A stretch of DNA of 64,000 bases. Origin: a virus. A program made the translations under genes and the position numbers. The notes beneath the pieces are model-generated. The model was not told the DNA's origin. It worked only from the letters and a program-made list of their open reading frames with translations, and searched no databases. The stretch spans positions 1 to 64,000 of IMG/VR virus record IMGVR_UViG_3300048687_000113; one strand, 5' to 3'. Of the stretch, positions 22,833 to 31,187 are shown one piece after another. Numbering within the stretch: the stretch's first letter is position 1; each line of letters opens with the position of its first letter.

Positions 22833-24554
22833 TCACCCCGCCAGCGACACCTCCGCCGAAGCCTCCGGACGCTTGCGCCGCCGATCAAAGTAACGCTCCG
22901 ACGCCGGGGCCCACTTCGGCACGACCCTGGCTACGCGTCCTGAGCCCACGCCACCCGGCCCGTCTTCGACACGAATATGGTCGACCACCTTCTTTGCCGC
23001 CATCTGCCGCTCCTCCACCGTGGCACGCTGCCACACAGCAGAGAGCCCCTGGAACTCCTCCGCCGGCGGCACCACGTGCGCGGAGACCTCGGCCTTTAGG
23101 CGCTTCACTTCGGCCTCAAGATCCGCGAGTTCGAAGTTCACCTTCTCCATGCGCACCTTGGCCTCTTCGATCGACGTCAAGCCTGCCTCGTACCCCTCGT
23201 TGATCCGGGCCTTCCGCTGCTTCAGCGCATTAATCAGCGCCTCGGTCTTCGGGATACTCGACTCTGCCTTCTTCACCTCGGCGGCACGCTCCATGCTCCC
23301 CTGTGCCAGGTGCTCGCCCTTCGCGCAGCCGAAGAGCCAGGCTTCGAAAGCCTTCCGGACCCGGTTCAGGTCCATGGAAGCCGTCTTTCCACTGGCGTGC
23401 TTCTCGCTCCGGTCGCACCGGAACAGCTTCAACACCGGGTACCGCGTGCCGTCGCTCTTCTTCGTGCCACCCCCGTTTACGACGGTCATGATCTCGAAGC
23501 AGACAGAACCGTCATGGCAGATCTGCCCGCACCGCGCCAATGACGAGAGGTCGTAAGACGGCTTGCGTGTACGCGTCTTGGGCGACGTCTGCTTCAGTCG
23601 CCGTTCTACGTACGCGTCCCACAGGTCCATCCCGATGAGCGCCTCGTGTGCGGCGTCCGCCCAGATGTCGTATTCCGCCGGGGAGGTGGACGAAGGTTTT
23701 CCGCCTTCGCTACGCGTCCTCAAGAGCCCTGCGGCGAACCCGGAATCCAGAACGGTCCTCCACTGGTTTTCACGCATGATGGCGCCACGGGCAGACCTCA
23801 GACCGTCACGGTAGGCGTCCTCCGCGATTCGCCAGAGGGTGGCACCTTCGGCCCACATTGTGTACGCCTTCACGTACCAGTCGGACCGGAAGACGCTGGG
23901 AGGCTCCTCGTAGGGGAAGTCCTTGTCCGGGATGAGGATTCCGCCGCACTTGTTGGCGCAGTAGTAGAACCTCTCCCCCGGCCTCTTCTCGCACCCGGGG
24001 CAGCGGACGTACCCAAATCGTGGAGTTCCGCTGTGCGGCAGCCCTTCGCGGAAGCGGCGGGCGTGGGCTGTCATCCAGCTCGCGCGGATGGTGTCGAGTT
24101 GGTATTCAGCGAGGCGCAGGAACTGGTCCCGCATGTACCGGCCGGCGGGTGTCGTTGCGTCAATGTCCTGTGTGGCGGAGAGGAGTTCGCCACCTGCACG
24201 GGTCAACTCGTTGATGTAGTGGAGCGATCCCACCAGCGTGCGGCCGAAACGGCTGTATTCCCAGACGACGACGGCGTCAGCTTCTTTGTTCTTTACGCGC
24301 TCGATGCATTCGGAGATGCGGCGCTTAGCGAAGTCCGCGCCGGAGAGGTCGAGATCCTGTACAGGCTCTCCGACTATTTCGATCCCCTTCATCGCGCAGT
24401 AGGCCCGGCAGATGAGGGCCTGTTCGTCGTGGCTTTTCATGTTCTCGCGGGCCGTGGATACCCGGACGTAGACGATCGCCCGTCGAACGACTCTGCCGTT
24501 CGCGAGCGTGAGCGCGGGGCCCTTGTGGGCGGGGACGAGTAGGTCACTGTTCAC
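22833..24554 (-). CDS. int: Large serine recombinase (phage integrase)
   Basis: 573 residues from GTG. Residues ~23-165 are the resolvase domain: IVYVRVSTARENMKSHDEQ (catalytic Ser in the VS motif), GADFAKRRISECIERVKNK, VVVWEYSRFGRTLVGSLHYI and GRYMRDQFLRLAEYQLD. The recombinase domain (~185-310) includes RFGYVRCPGCEKRPGERFYY, a four-cysteine zinc site, and YTMWAEGATLWRIAEDAYRD. The zinc-beta region and a long coiled coil (about 430-500) precede the C-terminus. Such enzymes integrate attP into attB unidirectionally without host factors. A terminator follows the gene, and the gene just upstream has an unusual 3' end that may hold attP. Confidence 0.95.
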   Translation of the reverse strand: MNSDLLVPAHKGPALTLANGRVVRRAIVYVRVSTARENMKSHDEQALICRAYCAMKGIEIVGEPVQDLDLSGADFAKRRISECIERVKNKEADAVVVWEYSRFGRTLVGSLHYINELTRAGGELLSATQDIDATTPAGRYMRDQFLRLAEYQLDTIRASWMTAHARRFREGLPHSGTPRFGYVRCPGCEKRPGERFYYCANKCGGILIPDKDFPYEEPPSVFRSDWYVKAYTMWAEGATLWRIAEDAYRDGLRSARGAIMRENQWRTVLDSGFAAGLLRTRSEGGKPSSTSPAEYDIWADAAHEALIGMDLWDAYVERRLKQTSPKTRTRKPSYDLSSLARCGQICHDGSVCFEIMTVVNGGGTKKSDGTRYPVLKLFRCDRSEKHASGKTASMDLNRVRKAFEAWLFGCAKGEHLAQGSMERAAEVKKAESSIPKTEALINALKQRKARINEGYEAGLTSIEEAKVRMEKVNFELADLEAEVKRLKAEVSAHVVPPAEEFQGLSAVWQRATVEERQMAAKKVVDHIRVEDGPGGVGSGRVARVVPKWAPASERYFDRRRKRPEASAEVSLAG

Positions 24555-24564
24555 CGGTGTGCTC

Positions 24565-25062
24565 CTAAGCGGCTAGCGCGACCGACGTGCGGCTAGCCCC
24601 CAGGTTCTGCCACCTGAGCAGGGCGTATGTACCGCTGCCCGAGTGGTATGTGTGAAGTATGGTCGGTGAACACAGGCTATACGAACCTGATACGAGGGCA
24701 CCATCCTCGACCTGACCTGCACTGATGCCGCTGCCGGTGTCCTCGAAGCGCGCCGGAACAGGCGGCCCGGCATGCGGAACGGCAGCCTCACGGGCCAGCT
24801 TCTCGTCGAGCAGCGGAAGGCCACAGGCGATGCGCAGGGCGTCCGCTTCGAGGTCTTCCTTGTCGCCCAGGAGCGTCTCCACGTAGGCGAGGAGCGCGGG
24901 CGTCATGGCGACGTAGGTGACGCCACTGGCGGGCTCTTGAAGCTCCTCTGGGACGGGGAGTCCTTGTTCGACGCGGGCAGCGCGCATGCGTTGCTGAAAC
25001 CGTTCTGCGGCTGGCTTGCGCTTGTCGTCACGCAGGGCCTTTTCGACCGGCGACAGCTCCAT
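24565..25062 (-). CDS. Hypothetical protein next to the integrase; 3' end may contain attP
   Basis: 165 residues. The first ~110 are charged and helical (LSPVEKALRDDKRKPAAERF, LLAYVETLLGDKEDLEADAL) and look like ordinary coding. The last ~45 (DGALVSGSYSLCSPTILHTY onward) change abruptly in composition and codon bias, as happens when an attachment site lies inside a gene end. A short in-frame-looking peptide precedes the gene in another frame (about 25157-25063), suggesting either a separate small ORF or an old frameshift at the start. Confidence 0.55.
   Translation of the reverse strand: MELSPVEKALRDDKRKPAAERFQQRMRAARVEQGLPVPEELQEPASGVTYVAMTPALLAYVETLLGDKEDLEADALRIACGLPLLDEKLAREAAVPHAGPPVPARFEDTGSGISAGQVEDGALVSGSYSLCSPTILHTYHSGSGTYALLRWQNLGASRTSVALAA
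24590..24720. other. Candidate attP region (tentative)
   Basis: About 130 bp immediately upstream of the serine integrase start, with lower GC and atypical codon use inside the end of the neighbouring ORF. It contains short imperfect inverted repeats (for example TGTGT and ACACA around 24650-24678). Serine integrase attP sites are usually adjacent to int, but no known core can be recognised. Confidence 0.3.
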
Positions 25063-25164
25063 ATCCCCACCCCTGGTTGTGGCTGCTCCAAGGGGGTGAG
25101 CGTATACGGCTGCGGCCGTGTCCAGTCGGCCAACGGGGCAACTTCGTTGGGCTTGGACATGGGA

Positions 25165-25203
25165 AACCCCCGGCGGCTGGGTCCAGGCTGCCGGGGGTGT
25201 TCA
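25165..25203 (-). terminator. Probable terminator
   Basis: Minus-strand ACCCCCGGCAGCC ... GCCGCCGGGGGTTTCCC: a strong G/C stem with a short T run, located after the gene ending at 25220. Confidence 0.6.
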
Positions 25204-25219
25204 GGGGAGGGCGCGGGGT

Positions 25220-25900
25220 CTATGCCGCGCGGCGTTCGTTGGCCGTCTCCCGGTCCTTCTTGCTGGCCGCCGGCCAGTGCCTGCACTTGGTCTGGTGCGC
25301 ACGCCGGGCGTCCTCGCTGAGAAATCCGTAGCCGCCATTTTGGGCGCACACCGCGTGGTCGACGCAGAAGTGGGTGAACGTCTGGCCGTCTTGGAGTTCG
25401 AAGCCAATGTCCGGCCCGTCGTACGGTGTGCCGTCGTCTCGATTGTGCGATTTGCCGTGCTGCGTGCGGTTGCGCAGGTCGACGTAGTACGGGTCCGGGC
25501 TGCCGGCGCGGTGCTTTAGCGGGCAGATGACCTGAATTACATCGTCGCGCCAGGCTCCGCCCCTTACCCCCTTGCGTCGCTTGGGGGCGTTCTCGGGCTC
25601 CGGCGCCTGCTCGCTGGCGTTATCGGGGGCCAGTGCGAGTTGAGCATGGTCATTGCGGCGAGGGACGGGCTTTGTTTCGCGCGCCGAGCGCCGGAGTGCG
25701 TCTAGGACGTCCGGCTGGAGCCGTGGCAGAACGTCGTCGCGGCGGTGGTAGACCGTGTCGAAATACCAGCCGCACGGGTCGCACAGGTCGACTACCTTCC
25801 CGTCGCCAATTGAGCGTTCCTGCGTCGCCGGCACGCGGGGGGCCTCGGGGAGCGCTGCATGCCAGTCGCAGGTCGTGAGGTCAACGATCGCCTTTGCCAT
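25220..25900 (-). CDS. Hypothetical protein with two Cys/His clusters
   Basis: 226 residues. N-terminal KAIVDLTTCDWHAALPE and VVDLCDPCGWYFDTVYH give one metal-binding-like group; the C-terminal part has FTHFCVDHAVCAQNGGYGFL and RAHQTKCRHWPAA, a CxxHxxC...HxxxC group. Between them is a basic linker PKRRKGVRGGAWRDD. Looks like a DNA-binding zinc protein. ATG overlaps the upstream stop. Confidence 0.65.
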   Translation of the reverse strand: MAKAIVDLTTCDWHAALPEAPRVPATQERSIGDGKVVDLCDPCGWYFDTVYHRRDDVLPRLQPDVLDALRRSARETKPVPRRNDHAQLALAPDNASEQAPEPENAPKRRKGVRGGAWRDDVIQVICPLKHRAGSPDPYYVDLRNRTQHGKSHNRDDGTPYDGPDIGFELQDGQTFTHFCVDHAVCAQNGGYGFLSEDARRAHQTKCRHWPAASKKDRETANERRAA

Positions 25901-26316
25901 CAGGCGGCGCCCCTGCGCGCCGACTTGCTCTTCGCGCTGCGCAGCGGGATGGGCGCTTCCCGGACTTCGTCCCACAGCGCGCCCAGGCTCAATTCGTGGC
26001 GGATGCTGATGCCTGTCTGCCGGACGCCGCGCGGGCTGGCGAGTGCCTCGTTGCGCTGGGTGTAGGCCCATTTCGTCCTGTCGACGGGGCCGCGACGCCC
26101 CATTGTCATCGTCGTGTGACGGAGCTGGTCGCAGCGCGCGCAGCGCTGGGTGATGTCGATGTAGACCGCGTTCTCCGGCTTGCGGACGCTGTGGTTGTTG
26201 GCGTTGAACCCATGCCAGTCGTAGGCGACCCACGCATGCTTGTCGGCGATGCATGCCTTGAGTTCGTCAGGGATCGACTCAACGTGGGCGTAGACCTCAG
26301 CGACGAAAGCTTCCAC
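25900..26316 (-). CDS. Hypothetical protein
   Basis: 138 residues from GTG with AAGGAGT upstream. WVAYDWHGFNANNHSVRKPE and YIDITQRCARCDQLRHTTMT (CxxC, His) suggest a zinc-binding beta domain of the kind found beside VRR/HNH genes in actinophages; the C-terminal tail is basic. Its promoter region carries one copy of the 16-bp palindrome family (26409-26424), 93 bp upstream. Confidence 0.65.
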   Translation of the reverse strand: MEAFVAEVYAHVESIPDELKACIADKHAWVAYDWHGFNANNHSVRKPENAVYIDITQRCARCDQLRHTTMTMGRRGPVDRTKWAYTQRNEALASPRGVRQTGISIRHELSLGALWDEVREAPIPLRSAKSKSARRGAA

Positions 26317-26408
26317 CGGTGACTCCTTGTGACGACCTAATTTCGTTCCGGTCAAGCTATCGGTCGAAACCAGTCGTTAGGAACGCTGCGGTGAGAAATG
26401 TTTATGCA

Positions 26409-26424
26409 CCACTCGAACGGGTGA
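26409..26424 (-). promoter_or_regulatory. 16-bp palindromic operator, copy 1
   Basis: Minus strand reads TCACCCGTTCGAGTGG, matching the family TCACYCRTTCGAGTGR. Intergenic, 93 bp before the GTG at 26316 and just past a terminator. See copies at 28529, 32804 and 51973. Confidence 0.6.
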
Positions 26425-26446
26425 ACCCGATCGGTCGCGGGTAGCT

Positions 26447-26474
26447 GCCCGCAGCCGTGTAGGCTGCGGGCTTC
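26447..26474. terminator. Strong hairpin terminator
   Basis: Ten perfect pairs (GCCCGCAGCC with GGCTGCGGGC) around a five-base loop, 40 bp beyond the stop of the first Lsr2-like gene. No long U-tract on either side. Confidence 0.65.
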
Positions 26475-26512
26475 ACAAACCGTCCACGAATTGTCCTGGC
26501 CTTAAACACGTG

Positions 26513-27451
26513 TTACTTCGTCGACTCGTTGCGCACTTTGTAGGCGTACTCGCCGAGCTTGGTCAGACACCAACCGTCCCGTGTACCCGGTGCTGCCTGA
26601 ATCATTTCCAGGTTTTCGAGCCGGATATCGCTCGTCGCGAGCCCCGAGATGTTGCCGTCCTTGTTCCTGGTGCCGGCGGCCATGCGCCCCAGGACGGCCA
26701 GGTTGAAGGGCGTGAGCAGCTCGATGCGCTCCACGAGGCTCAACTGCTCGACCTTGTGCCCGCTGGCTGTCCGCCCCTTCCAGGCGCGGGAGTCCTCGAA
26801 TCCCTCGTCGAGGTTTGAGTGCTGGGTGTTCGGCACGTAGTGCTCGCGTGCCTCCTTCTCGGCCGGGTCCGCTTCCTCTTCGCCGGCCGGTTCCTGTGTG
26901 GGTGTGGCGTCCTCGGTGCGGGTGGCGCTCAGTGGACGTCGCGGCGCTTCCGCCGCCTTCTCCCGGGCGGCCTTGAGCGCCTCCTGCACGTCGCTCTGCG
27001 GCACCGCGAACTCCGGCGTCCCCGGGTCGAGCCTGCCTTCCTGCTCATTGAGCAGGGCGTCGAGGCGGCTGCGGTCACCGAACTTGTCGAAGCTCCTGTA
27101 GGCGTCCTTGATTTTCTTCGGGATTCGACCGCGCGGAGGCACGTCCAGGCCCTGCTGTCGGGCCCAGGCGCGGGTGGCCTTGGGGTCAATTCCTCCCTGG
27201 TGCCGGTTGAGGGTGGCGCCCCGGCCGGCGGGCTCGGTCATCGCCCTGGCGGGGCGCTTGCTCTGACGCTTGATCGCCCTGCCTGCCCGCATGAACTCCG
27301 CGAGCTGGGTGCGGAGTTTGGTGTAGTTGTGGTCGCTGAGGTCGATCTCGTACTCGTCGCCGTCGAGGGAGAAGGTGTGGGTGCCGGCGGCTTCGGTTTC
27401 GCCGGTGGGGTCGAGGTCGTCGGTGAGGATGATGGTGATCTGCTGGGACAT
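26513..27451 (-). CDS. lsr2: Lsr2-like xenogeneic silencer with C-terminal extension
   Basis: 312 residues, ATG with AGGAG upstream. Residues 1-60 match the Lsr2 oligomerisation domain (ITIILTDDLDPTG...YEIDLSDHNYTKLRTQL). Residues 88-120 are the DNA-binding domain DPKATRAWARQQGLDV followed by PPRGRIPKKIKDAY; RGR at 107-109 is the AT-hook-like core that enters the minor groove. Host Lsr2 is about 110 residues, so some 190 extra residues follow: an Ala/Glu-rich linker and a winged-helix-like end (LSLVERIELLTPFNLAVLGR ... WCLTKLGEYAYKVRN). Probably a phage-encoded silencer or anti-silencer acting on AT-rich DNA. Confidence 0.88.
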   Translation of the reverse strand: MSQQITIILTDDLDPTGETEAAGTHTFSLDGDEYEIDLSDHNYTKLRTQLAEFMRAGRAIKRQSKRPARAMTEPAGRGATLNRHQGGIDPKATRAWARQQGLDVPPRGRIPKKIKDAYRSFDKFGDRSRLDALLNEQEGRLDPGTPEFAVPQSDVQEALKAAREKAAEAPRRPLSATRTEDATPTQEPAGEEEADPAEKEAREHYVPNTQHSNLDEGFEDSRAWKGRTASGHKVEQLSLVERIELLTPFNLAVLGRMAAGTRNKDGNISGLATSDIRLENLEMIQAAPGTRDGWCLTKLGEYAYKVRNESTK

Positions 27452-27474
27452 GGTGGGCTCCTGTTTCTGGGCAT

Positions 27475-27502
27475 GAAAAAGACCCCGCCAGGAGGCGGGG
27501 TC
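27475..27502 (-). terminator. Rho-independent terminator
   Basis: Minus strand GACCCCGCC, loop TCCT, GGCGGGGTC, then TTTTT. Perfect nine-pair stem between the two Lsr2-like genes, so they are probably transcribed separately. Confidence 0.85.
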
Positions 27503-27569
27503 ATGTGGCTTTCTGATGAAGGTTGCTTGAGAGGCCTGTAAGCGGGGCGGATACGGGTTCCGTGCAGGA

Positions 27570-28301
27570 TCAGGCGGACAACGCAGGCTGTCGCAGGCGC
27601 ACCCAGGCGTGCCCAACTTCCGTTACGTGGAAAGAATCGTCGGCCTGTTCGTAACTCATGACGCCACGTCGGACGAGGGCTTCGTAGCTCCGTCGTTCGG
27701 ACGTGTCTTGCGCTGTGGCGGTTCCGTCCTCGGCACATGCTTCTCGCAGGAGTCTTTCCTGAGGGGCAGACAACTTTCCAACCTTGCGTGCGCAGCTTTC
27801 ATGCCGGGCCTCAACCGTATGTACTGCCTTGTTAATTGGGACAACCCTTGCCGGTTCGACCGGAGGAAGGCTTGGGTCAACGTTGGCCTTTTCCAGCAAG
27901 AGGTCAAGCCGCGTGCGGTCATTGTGCCGGGTGTGGTCCAACCAGGCTTTCCGTGTTGCGAGCGGGATGCGGCCGAGCGGCTTGACCGGCAGATGGTGGC
28001 GAGCACACCAGGCCCGGATGCTGGCTGCCTCCTCGCGCTGCTGAGCCTGCGTCAGGGGCGGCGGCGTCGCGTCTGCGTCCACCGGCACTGTGGCGGCGGG
28101 GACTCCCTTGGCTGCGATGTTGTCCGGCGCGGCCGGCCGGCTTGCCGTCATGTACGGCTCCAGCAGCTCCCTGAATTTCGCCGCATTCTCGTTCGACAGT
28201 TCGATTTCGCGAGGCTTTCCGTCCAGCGCAAACGTCACGGTCTCGTCTGCTTCACCCCCGTCCAGATCATCGACAAGTCGAACCTTCACCCTCTGCGCCA
28301 T
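27570..28301 (-). CDS. lsr2: Second Lsr2-like protein with altered AT-hook
   Basis: 243 residues, ATG with GGAGGAAG upstream. The N-terminus is closer to host Lsr2 than its neighbour (VKVRLVDDLDGGEADETVTF, REIELSNENAAKFRELLEPY). The DNA-binding domain is AASIRAWCARHHLPVKP then LGRIPLATRKAW; the usual RGR is LGR (109-111), so one minor-groove arginine is missing. The extra C-terminal region shares TRLDLLL and a terminal winged-helix-like segment (RRSYEALVRRGVMSYEQADD) with the other copy, so the two genes are paralogues. Its 5' region (about 380 bp) contains a palindromic operator at 28529. Confidence 0.85.
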   Translation of the reverse strand: MAQRVKVRLVDDLDGGEADETVTFALDGKPREIELSNENAAKFRELLEPYMTASRPAAPDNIAAKGVPAATVPVDADATPPPLTQAQQREEAASIRAWCARHHLPVKPLGRIPLATRKAWLDHTRHNDRTRLDLLLEKANVDPSLPPVEPARVVPINKAVHTVEARHESCARKVGKLSAPQERLLREACAEDGTATAQDTSERRSYEALVRRGVMSYEQADDSFHVTEVGHAWVRLRQPALSA

Positions 28302-28681
28302 GTCTCTTCCTCCAAGGCGAACGACTTTATGCCTAGGACGGAACTGTAGCCTCCAGAGGGCGGCGACCCCTTGGGATGAAGCGTTCTTGAGGTTTTTTAG
28401 CGCCCAGGCGTGTAAACGGATGACCTGGAGGTTTGGCTGCATATGCCAAGGCGCCGGGCGCACCTCTGGCACACGCTGGCGCATTTCCTGCTAAGCACTC
28501 GTCAAGGGCGTTGGCAAATACGCTGGCGTCACCCATTCGAGTGATGTTTCAACGGTTCCCTGATCGCCCCACGTGGGGTAAGGATGGCCGCTCCGCACGT
28601 CTGGCGCGAGGAATGTAAAGGCATAGCCCGGACAGTCTGTAGGGACCGTGGAGACTCCATGGCAGGAGCGCCGGCCGCTCC
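28302..28681 (-). promoter_or_regulatory. Upstream region of the second Lsr2-like gene
   Basis: About 380 bp with no credible gene. It contains operator copy 2 (28529-28544), a TGCATATGCCAA half-palindrome near 28440, and a seven-pair hairpin (AGGAGCG/CGCTCCT) at 28664-28682 right after the neighbouring stop. A long leader for the Lsr2-like gene is likely. Confidence 0.5.
28529..28544. promoter_or_regulatory. 16-bp palindromic operator, copy 2
   Basis: TCACCCATTCGAGTGA, 228 bp upstream of the second Lsr2-like gene. One position departs from perfect arm symmetry. Confidence 0.6.
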
Positions 28682-29587
28682 TCAGTGCTCGTCCGTCCGC
28701 TCGGCCAGGCGGGCTGCGGCAATCTGCCCGTCCTCGAAGTACTGCACCGCCGTGTGGATTTCGCCGTAGTCGATGACCCGCCCGGACACCTGCTCGGTCG
28801 GCGCCGTGACACCTTCGAGCAGCTCGCCGGCAGGGCTCGTCGGCAGCGTGATGCCGGGCTCGTCCGACTGCCACCAGACGATGCAGCCGTTTCCGTTGGT
28901 GGGCTGGTTGCTCCAGGCAAGAATCCAGCCCTTCTTCACGAACTCAGCCATCTTCGAGAACACCCAGCCCTCGACCGGGCGTCCATCGAAGTCCTGATCC
29001 TCGTCGTCGAGCAGCCCCATCTCGGCCCCCGCCGTCCGGGCCTCTGCGCGGATGTTGAGCAGATCCACCAGGCGCTCGGCGTACTCCTCACAGACCGGCA
29101 CATCTCCGCCCGGGAAGACCAGAGCCATCTCGTGAAGGTTCACCTGGAGGTGCGGAACGGCGGAGTCATGCAGGAGGTGCGCGACGAGGGTGTGTCCGCC
29201 GACCAGAGCCTCGTGCAGGTACTCCTCCTCGTGGTCGCCGACTGCGCGCCGGATGGAGTGATGCGTGTGCCCCCGGTGGCCTACCACCTCGCCGGGACGC
29301 TCCTCGACCAGCAGATCGCTCTCGATCGCGCCGAGGAACCGACCCTGGTCCAGGAGGCGGAAGCCGGCGTCTCCGGTAACGACCTCTTCGTCCTTGTCGG
29401 GCAGGCGCAGCGTGAAGGAGATGTCCCAGTCGGTGCCGTCCGCGTTGTCCTTCACCGACCAGCCCTCGGCCACGAGCCGGAACGAGGCGAAGTAGGCCAG
29501 GCGGCTCTCGATGAAAGCCTGGCGGTGCTCGGAAGGGTACGGCTCGCGGTTGCGGGCCATTTCCTGCTCGTGCTCTTCGTCCGTCAT
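28682..29587 (-). CDS. Hypothetical protein
   Basis: 301 residues, acidic. N-terminal HEQEMARNREPYPSEHRQAF helix, a His-rich VGHRGHTHHSIRRAVGDHEE near residue 100, and beta-rich VSGRVIDYGEIHTAVQYFED at the end. GWILAWSNQPTNGNGCIVWW is tryptophan-rich. No family recognised; separated from the upstream gene by three bases. Confidence 0.65.
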   Translation of the reverse strand: MTDEEHEQEMARNREPYPSEHRQAFIESRLAYFASFRLVAEGWSVKDNADGTDWDISFTLRLPDKDEEVVTGDAGFRLLDQGRFLGAIESDLLVEERPGEVVGHRGHTHHSIRRAVGDHEEEYLHEALVGGHTLVAHLLHDSAVPHLQVNLHEMALVFPGGDVPVCEEYAERLVDLLNIRAEARTAGAEMGLLDDEDQDFDGRPVEGWVFSKMAEFVKKGWILAWSNQPTNGNGCIVWWQSDEPGITLPTSPAGELLEGVTAPTEQVSGRVIDYGEIHTAVQYFEDGQIAAARLAERTDEH

Positions 29588-29590
29588 TTT

Positions 29591-29911
29591 TCAGTCCTTC
29601 GCATCTCGTGCGGATTGGCGCTTATTCCAGGCATTGAGGACATTGCGCCCAAATTCGGTGAGGCCGGTGATAATCCACCCACCCTCACGCGTCTCCTCGT
29701 CGCCGGGCTCCACCCAGTCCACTGTCCAGAGGCCGGTGTCCTGCATCTTCCTGACGTCTTGCACGGCCCAGGCCCGCTGCCCGGGTGTCTGAAGCCGTCC
29801 GACAGGCGCGTTCTCCTTCACATAGGCCAGCCTTTCGGCACCGCTGGCATAGAGAGCGCGCACGTGTCCGTCCTCGTCGACGTACTTCAAGCTGTAGCGG
29901 CTTTCGGGCAT
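29591..29911 (-). CDS. Hypothetical protein with winged-helix-like C-terminus
   Basis: 106 residues. LKYVDEDGHVRALYASGAER, then RAWAVQDVRKMQDTGLWTVD and GGWIITGLTEFGRNVLNAW, which resembles the C-terminal segments of the two Lsr2-like proteins (a helix, strand, 'LTxxG' turn, helix). May be a small DNA-binding protein. Confidence 0.6.
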   Translation of the reverse strand: MPESRYSLKYVDEDGHVRALYASGAERLAYVKENAPVGRLQTPGQRAWAVQDVRKMQDTGLWTVDWVEPGDEETREGGWIITGLTEFGRNVLNAWNKRQSARDAKD

Positions 29912-30131
29912 TTTCTACTTTCCTCAGGGATTAACCGATGACCCGGCCCGGCATGACGCACCGGGGGTACTTTCGGCTGCGATCCGCTCCAGCCCACCAC
30001 CCGGACCTGCGGGATGGGCTGGCGAAGAAGGCAGCAGATCGGCGCCGGCCAGCGCGTTGCTGCTGTGCCCGTGCTCAGGTCGTCACACGGGGAATTCTTC
30101 CATCGAGGTCTGACAGCGGGAGCGAGAGCGG

Positions 30132-30170
30132 CCCGACCCCCTTGACTCACGTGGAGCCTAGGGGGTCGGG
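30132..30170. terminator. Hairpin terminator
   Basis: Eleven perfect pairs, CCCGACCCCCT with AGGGGGTCGGG, loop of 17 bases, in the 278-bp space between genes at 29911 and 30190. The rest of that space shows no gene. Confidence 0.65.
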
Positions 30171-30189
30171 TCGTGGTCCAGGAGCGGTG

Positions 30190-30921
30190 CTACTCCACGC
30201 TCTTGGGCGCGCGTTTCCGACGGATGACGACTCCGCCGGCCGGCACCGTGCGGGGCGGTTCGACGGGAGTAGGCGACTTGTACGGCCGGTGCACCCGCTC
30301 GTCGGTCGTCTCCATGACTTCGGACTTGCAGGCGTCGAAGCCGACGTGCCAGAGCACATCGTTATCGCCCTTGAAGTCCAGGACGCCGTAGCCGCTCGGC
30401 TTGAACTGCTCCCCGGGCGTGAGCTTTTGGCACGCTTCCAGCAAGCTGCGGGCCTTGACCACGCCGGTCAGGTGAGTGGGCCGGTACACGATGACGTACT
30501 CGTGCTCCTCCAGGGTCTCCGGCTCCCCTTCCCCCTCGGCAGGCGCCGTGGTGTCCGCCGGGGACAGCGGCTTCACCTCTGGCGTCCTCATGAACTTGCG
30601 CAGCGCATCCGACCACGCCACCAGGGCGGCAGCACCTTCACGTACCTGCCGCTGCTGGTCCGCGTTGGCGATCATGCCCACGGTGATCCACTCGTCGGCT
30701 TCGCCCTCCGTGGTCTTCGTCTTGTACACCGCATCCGGCGGCGCCTCCTCGGCCTCCGCCTGCGCGCACACCCGCTCGACGAACTCGGGGCCGAGCACAC
30801 CTCCGAGAGCGTGGAAGGCCCAGACGTACGGGTGGCCGTGCCACTGTTCCGGAGCGGCCGGCAACGACATGGCGATGCCCTCGGGCGCCTCCAGCCGGGG
30901 CCTGTCATCGGTCACGGACAT
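30190..30921 (-). CDS. Hypothetical protein
   Basis: 243 residues. ATG overlaps the previous stop (TGATG). N-terminal helical region (YVWAFHALGGVLGPEFVERV), an acidic Pro/Glu linker near 135, then beta-rich HEYVIVYRPTHLTGVVKARS and DFKGDNDVLWHVGFDACKSE, and a basic end (VVIRRKRAPKSVE). No motif recognised. Confidence 0.65.
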   Translation of the reverse strand: MSVTDDRPRLEAPEGIAMSLPAAPEQWHGHPYVWAFHALGGVLGPEFVERVCAQAEAEEAPPDAVYKTKTTEGEADEWITVGMIANADQQRQVREGAAALVAWSDALRKFMRTPEVKPLSPADTTAPAEGEGEPETLEEHEYVIVYRPTHLTGVVKARSLLEACQKLTPGEQFKPSGYGVLDFKGDNDVLWHVGFDACKSEVMETTDERVHRPYKSPTPVEPPRTVPAGGVVIRRKRAPKSVE

Positions 30922-31187
30922 CACGTGCCCTCCAGGATGTTGTGCCGGGTGGTGGTCAGCTCGTGCACACGGTCGAGCACCGCGCCTTCGTCGGGCTTGC
31001 CGACCTCGACGAGCGTGATGCGGCGGCCGTCGTGGACCGCACCGAGGAACAGCGGTGCGAGGTCGGCTATGGCGTCCCGGTCCGTGACGATCTTGCCGAC
31101 GTAGAACCGGCCGTCGTCGATACCGGGAGTCGTCTCGTCGTCGCCGTCCTTCGGGTCGGCGTACACGTACAAGAAGCGGGCGCTCAT
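30921..31187 (-). CDS. Small hypothetical protein
   Basis: 88 residues. FLYVYADPKDGDDETTPGID, YVGKIVTDRDAIADLAPLFL and RRITLVEVGKPDEGAVLDRV: a compact alpha/beta protein. Overlaps both neighbours by four bases or fewer. Confidence 0.65.
   Translation of the reverse strand: MSARFLYVYADPKDGDDETTPGIDDGRFYVGKIVTDRDAIADLAPLFLGAVHDGRRITLVEVGKPDEGAVLDRVHELTTTRHNILEGT

Noticed and set aside
22696-22893. 65-codon plus-strand frame opposite the integrase end (contains WVAFWDIIGRIAHRVW)
   Set aside because: It starts within the terminator hairpin and overlaps the integrase on the other strand; no ribosome site. The helix-like segment is intriguing but not enough.
25063-25157. Short minus-strand peptide frame (SKPNEVAPLADWTRPQPYTL) before the gene at 25062
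   Set aside because: Plausible sequence, but the frame has no nearby stop and runs about 160 bp into the next gene; kept only as a comment on a possible frameshift.
29887-30150. 87-codon minus-strand frame between 29911 and 30190
   Set aside because: It contains the terminator hairpin, overlaps the next gene's start and has an unstructured Pro/Arg-rich product.
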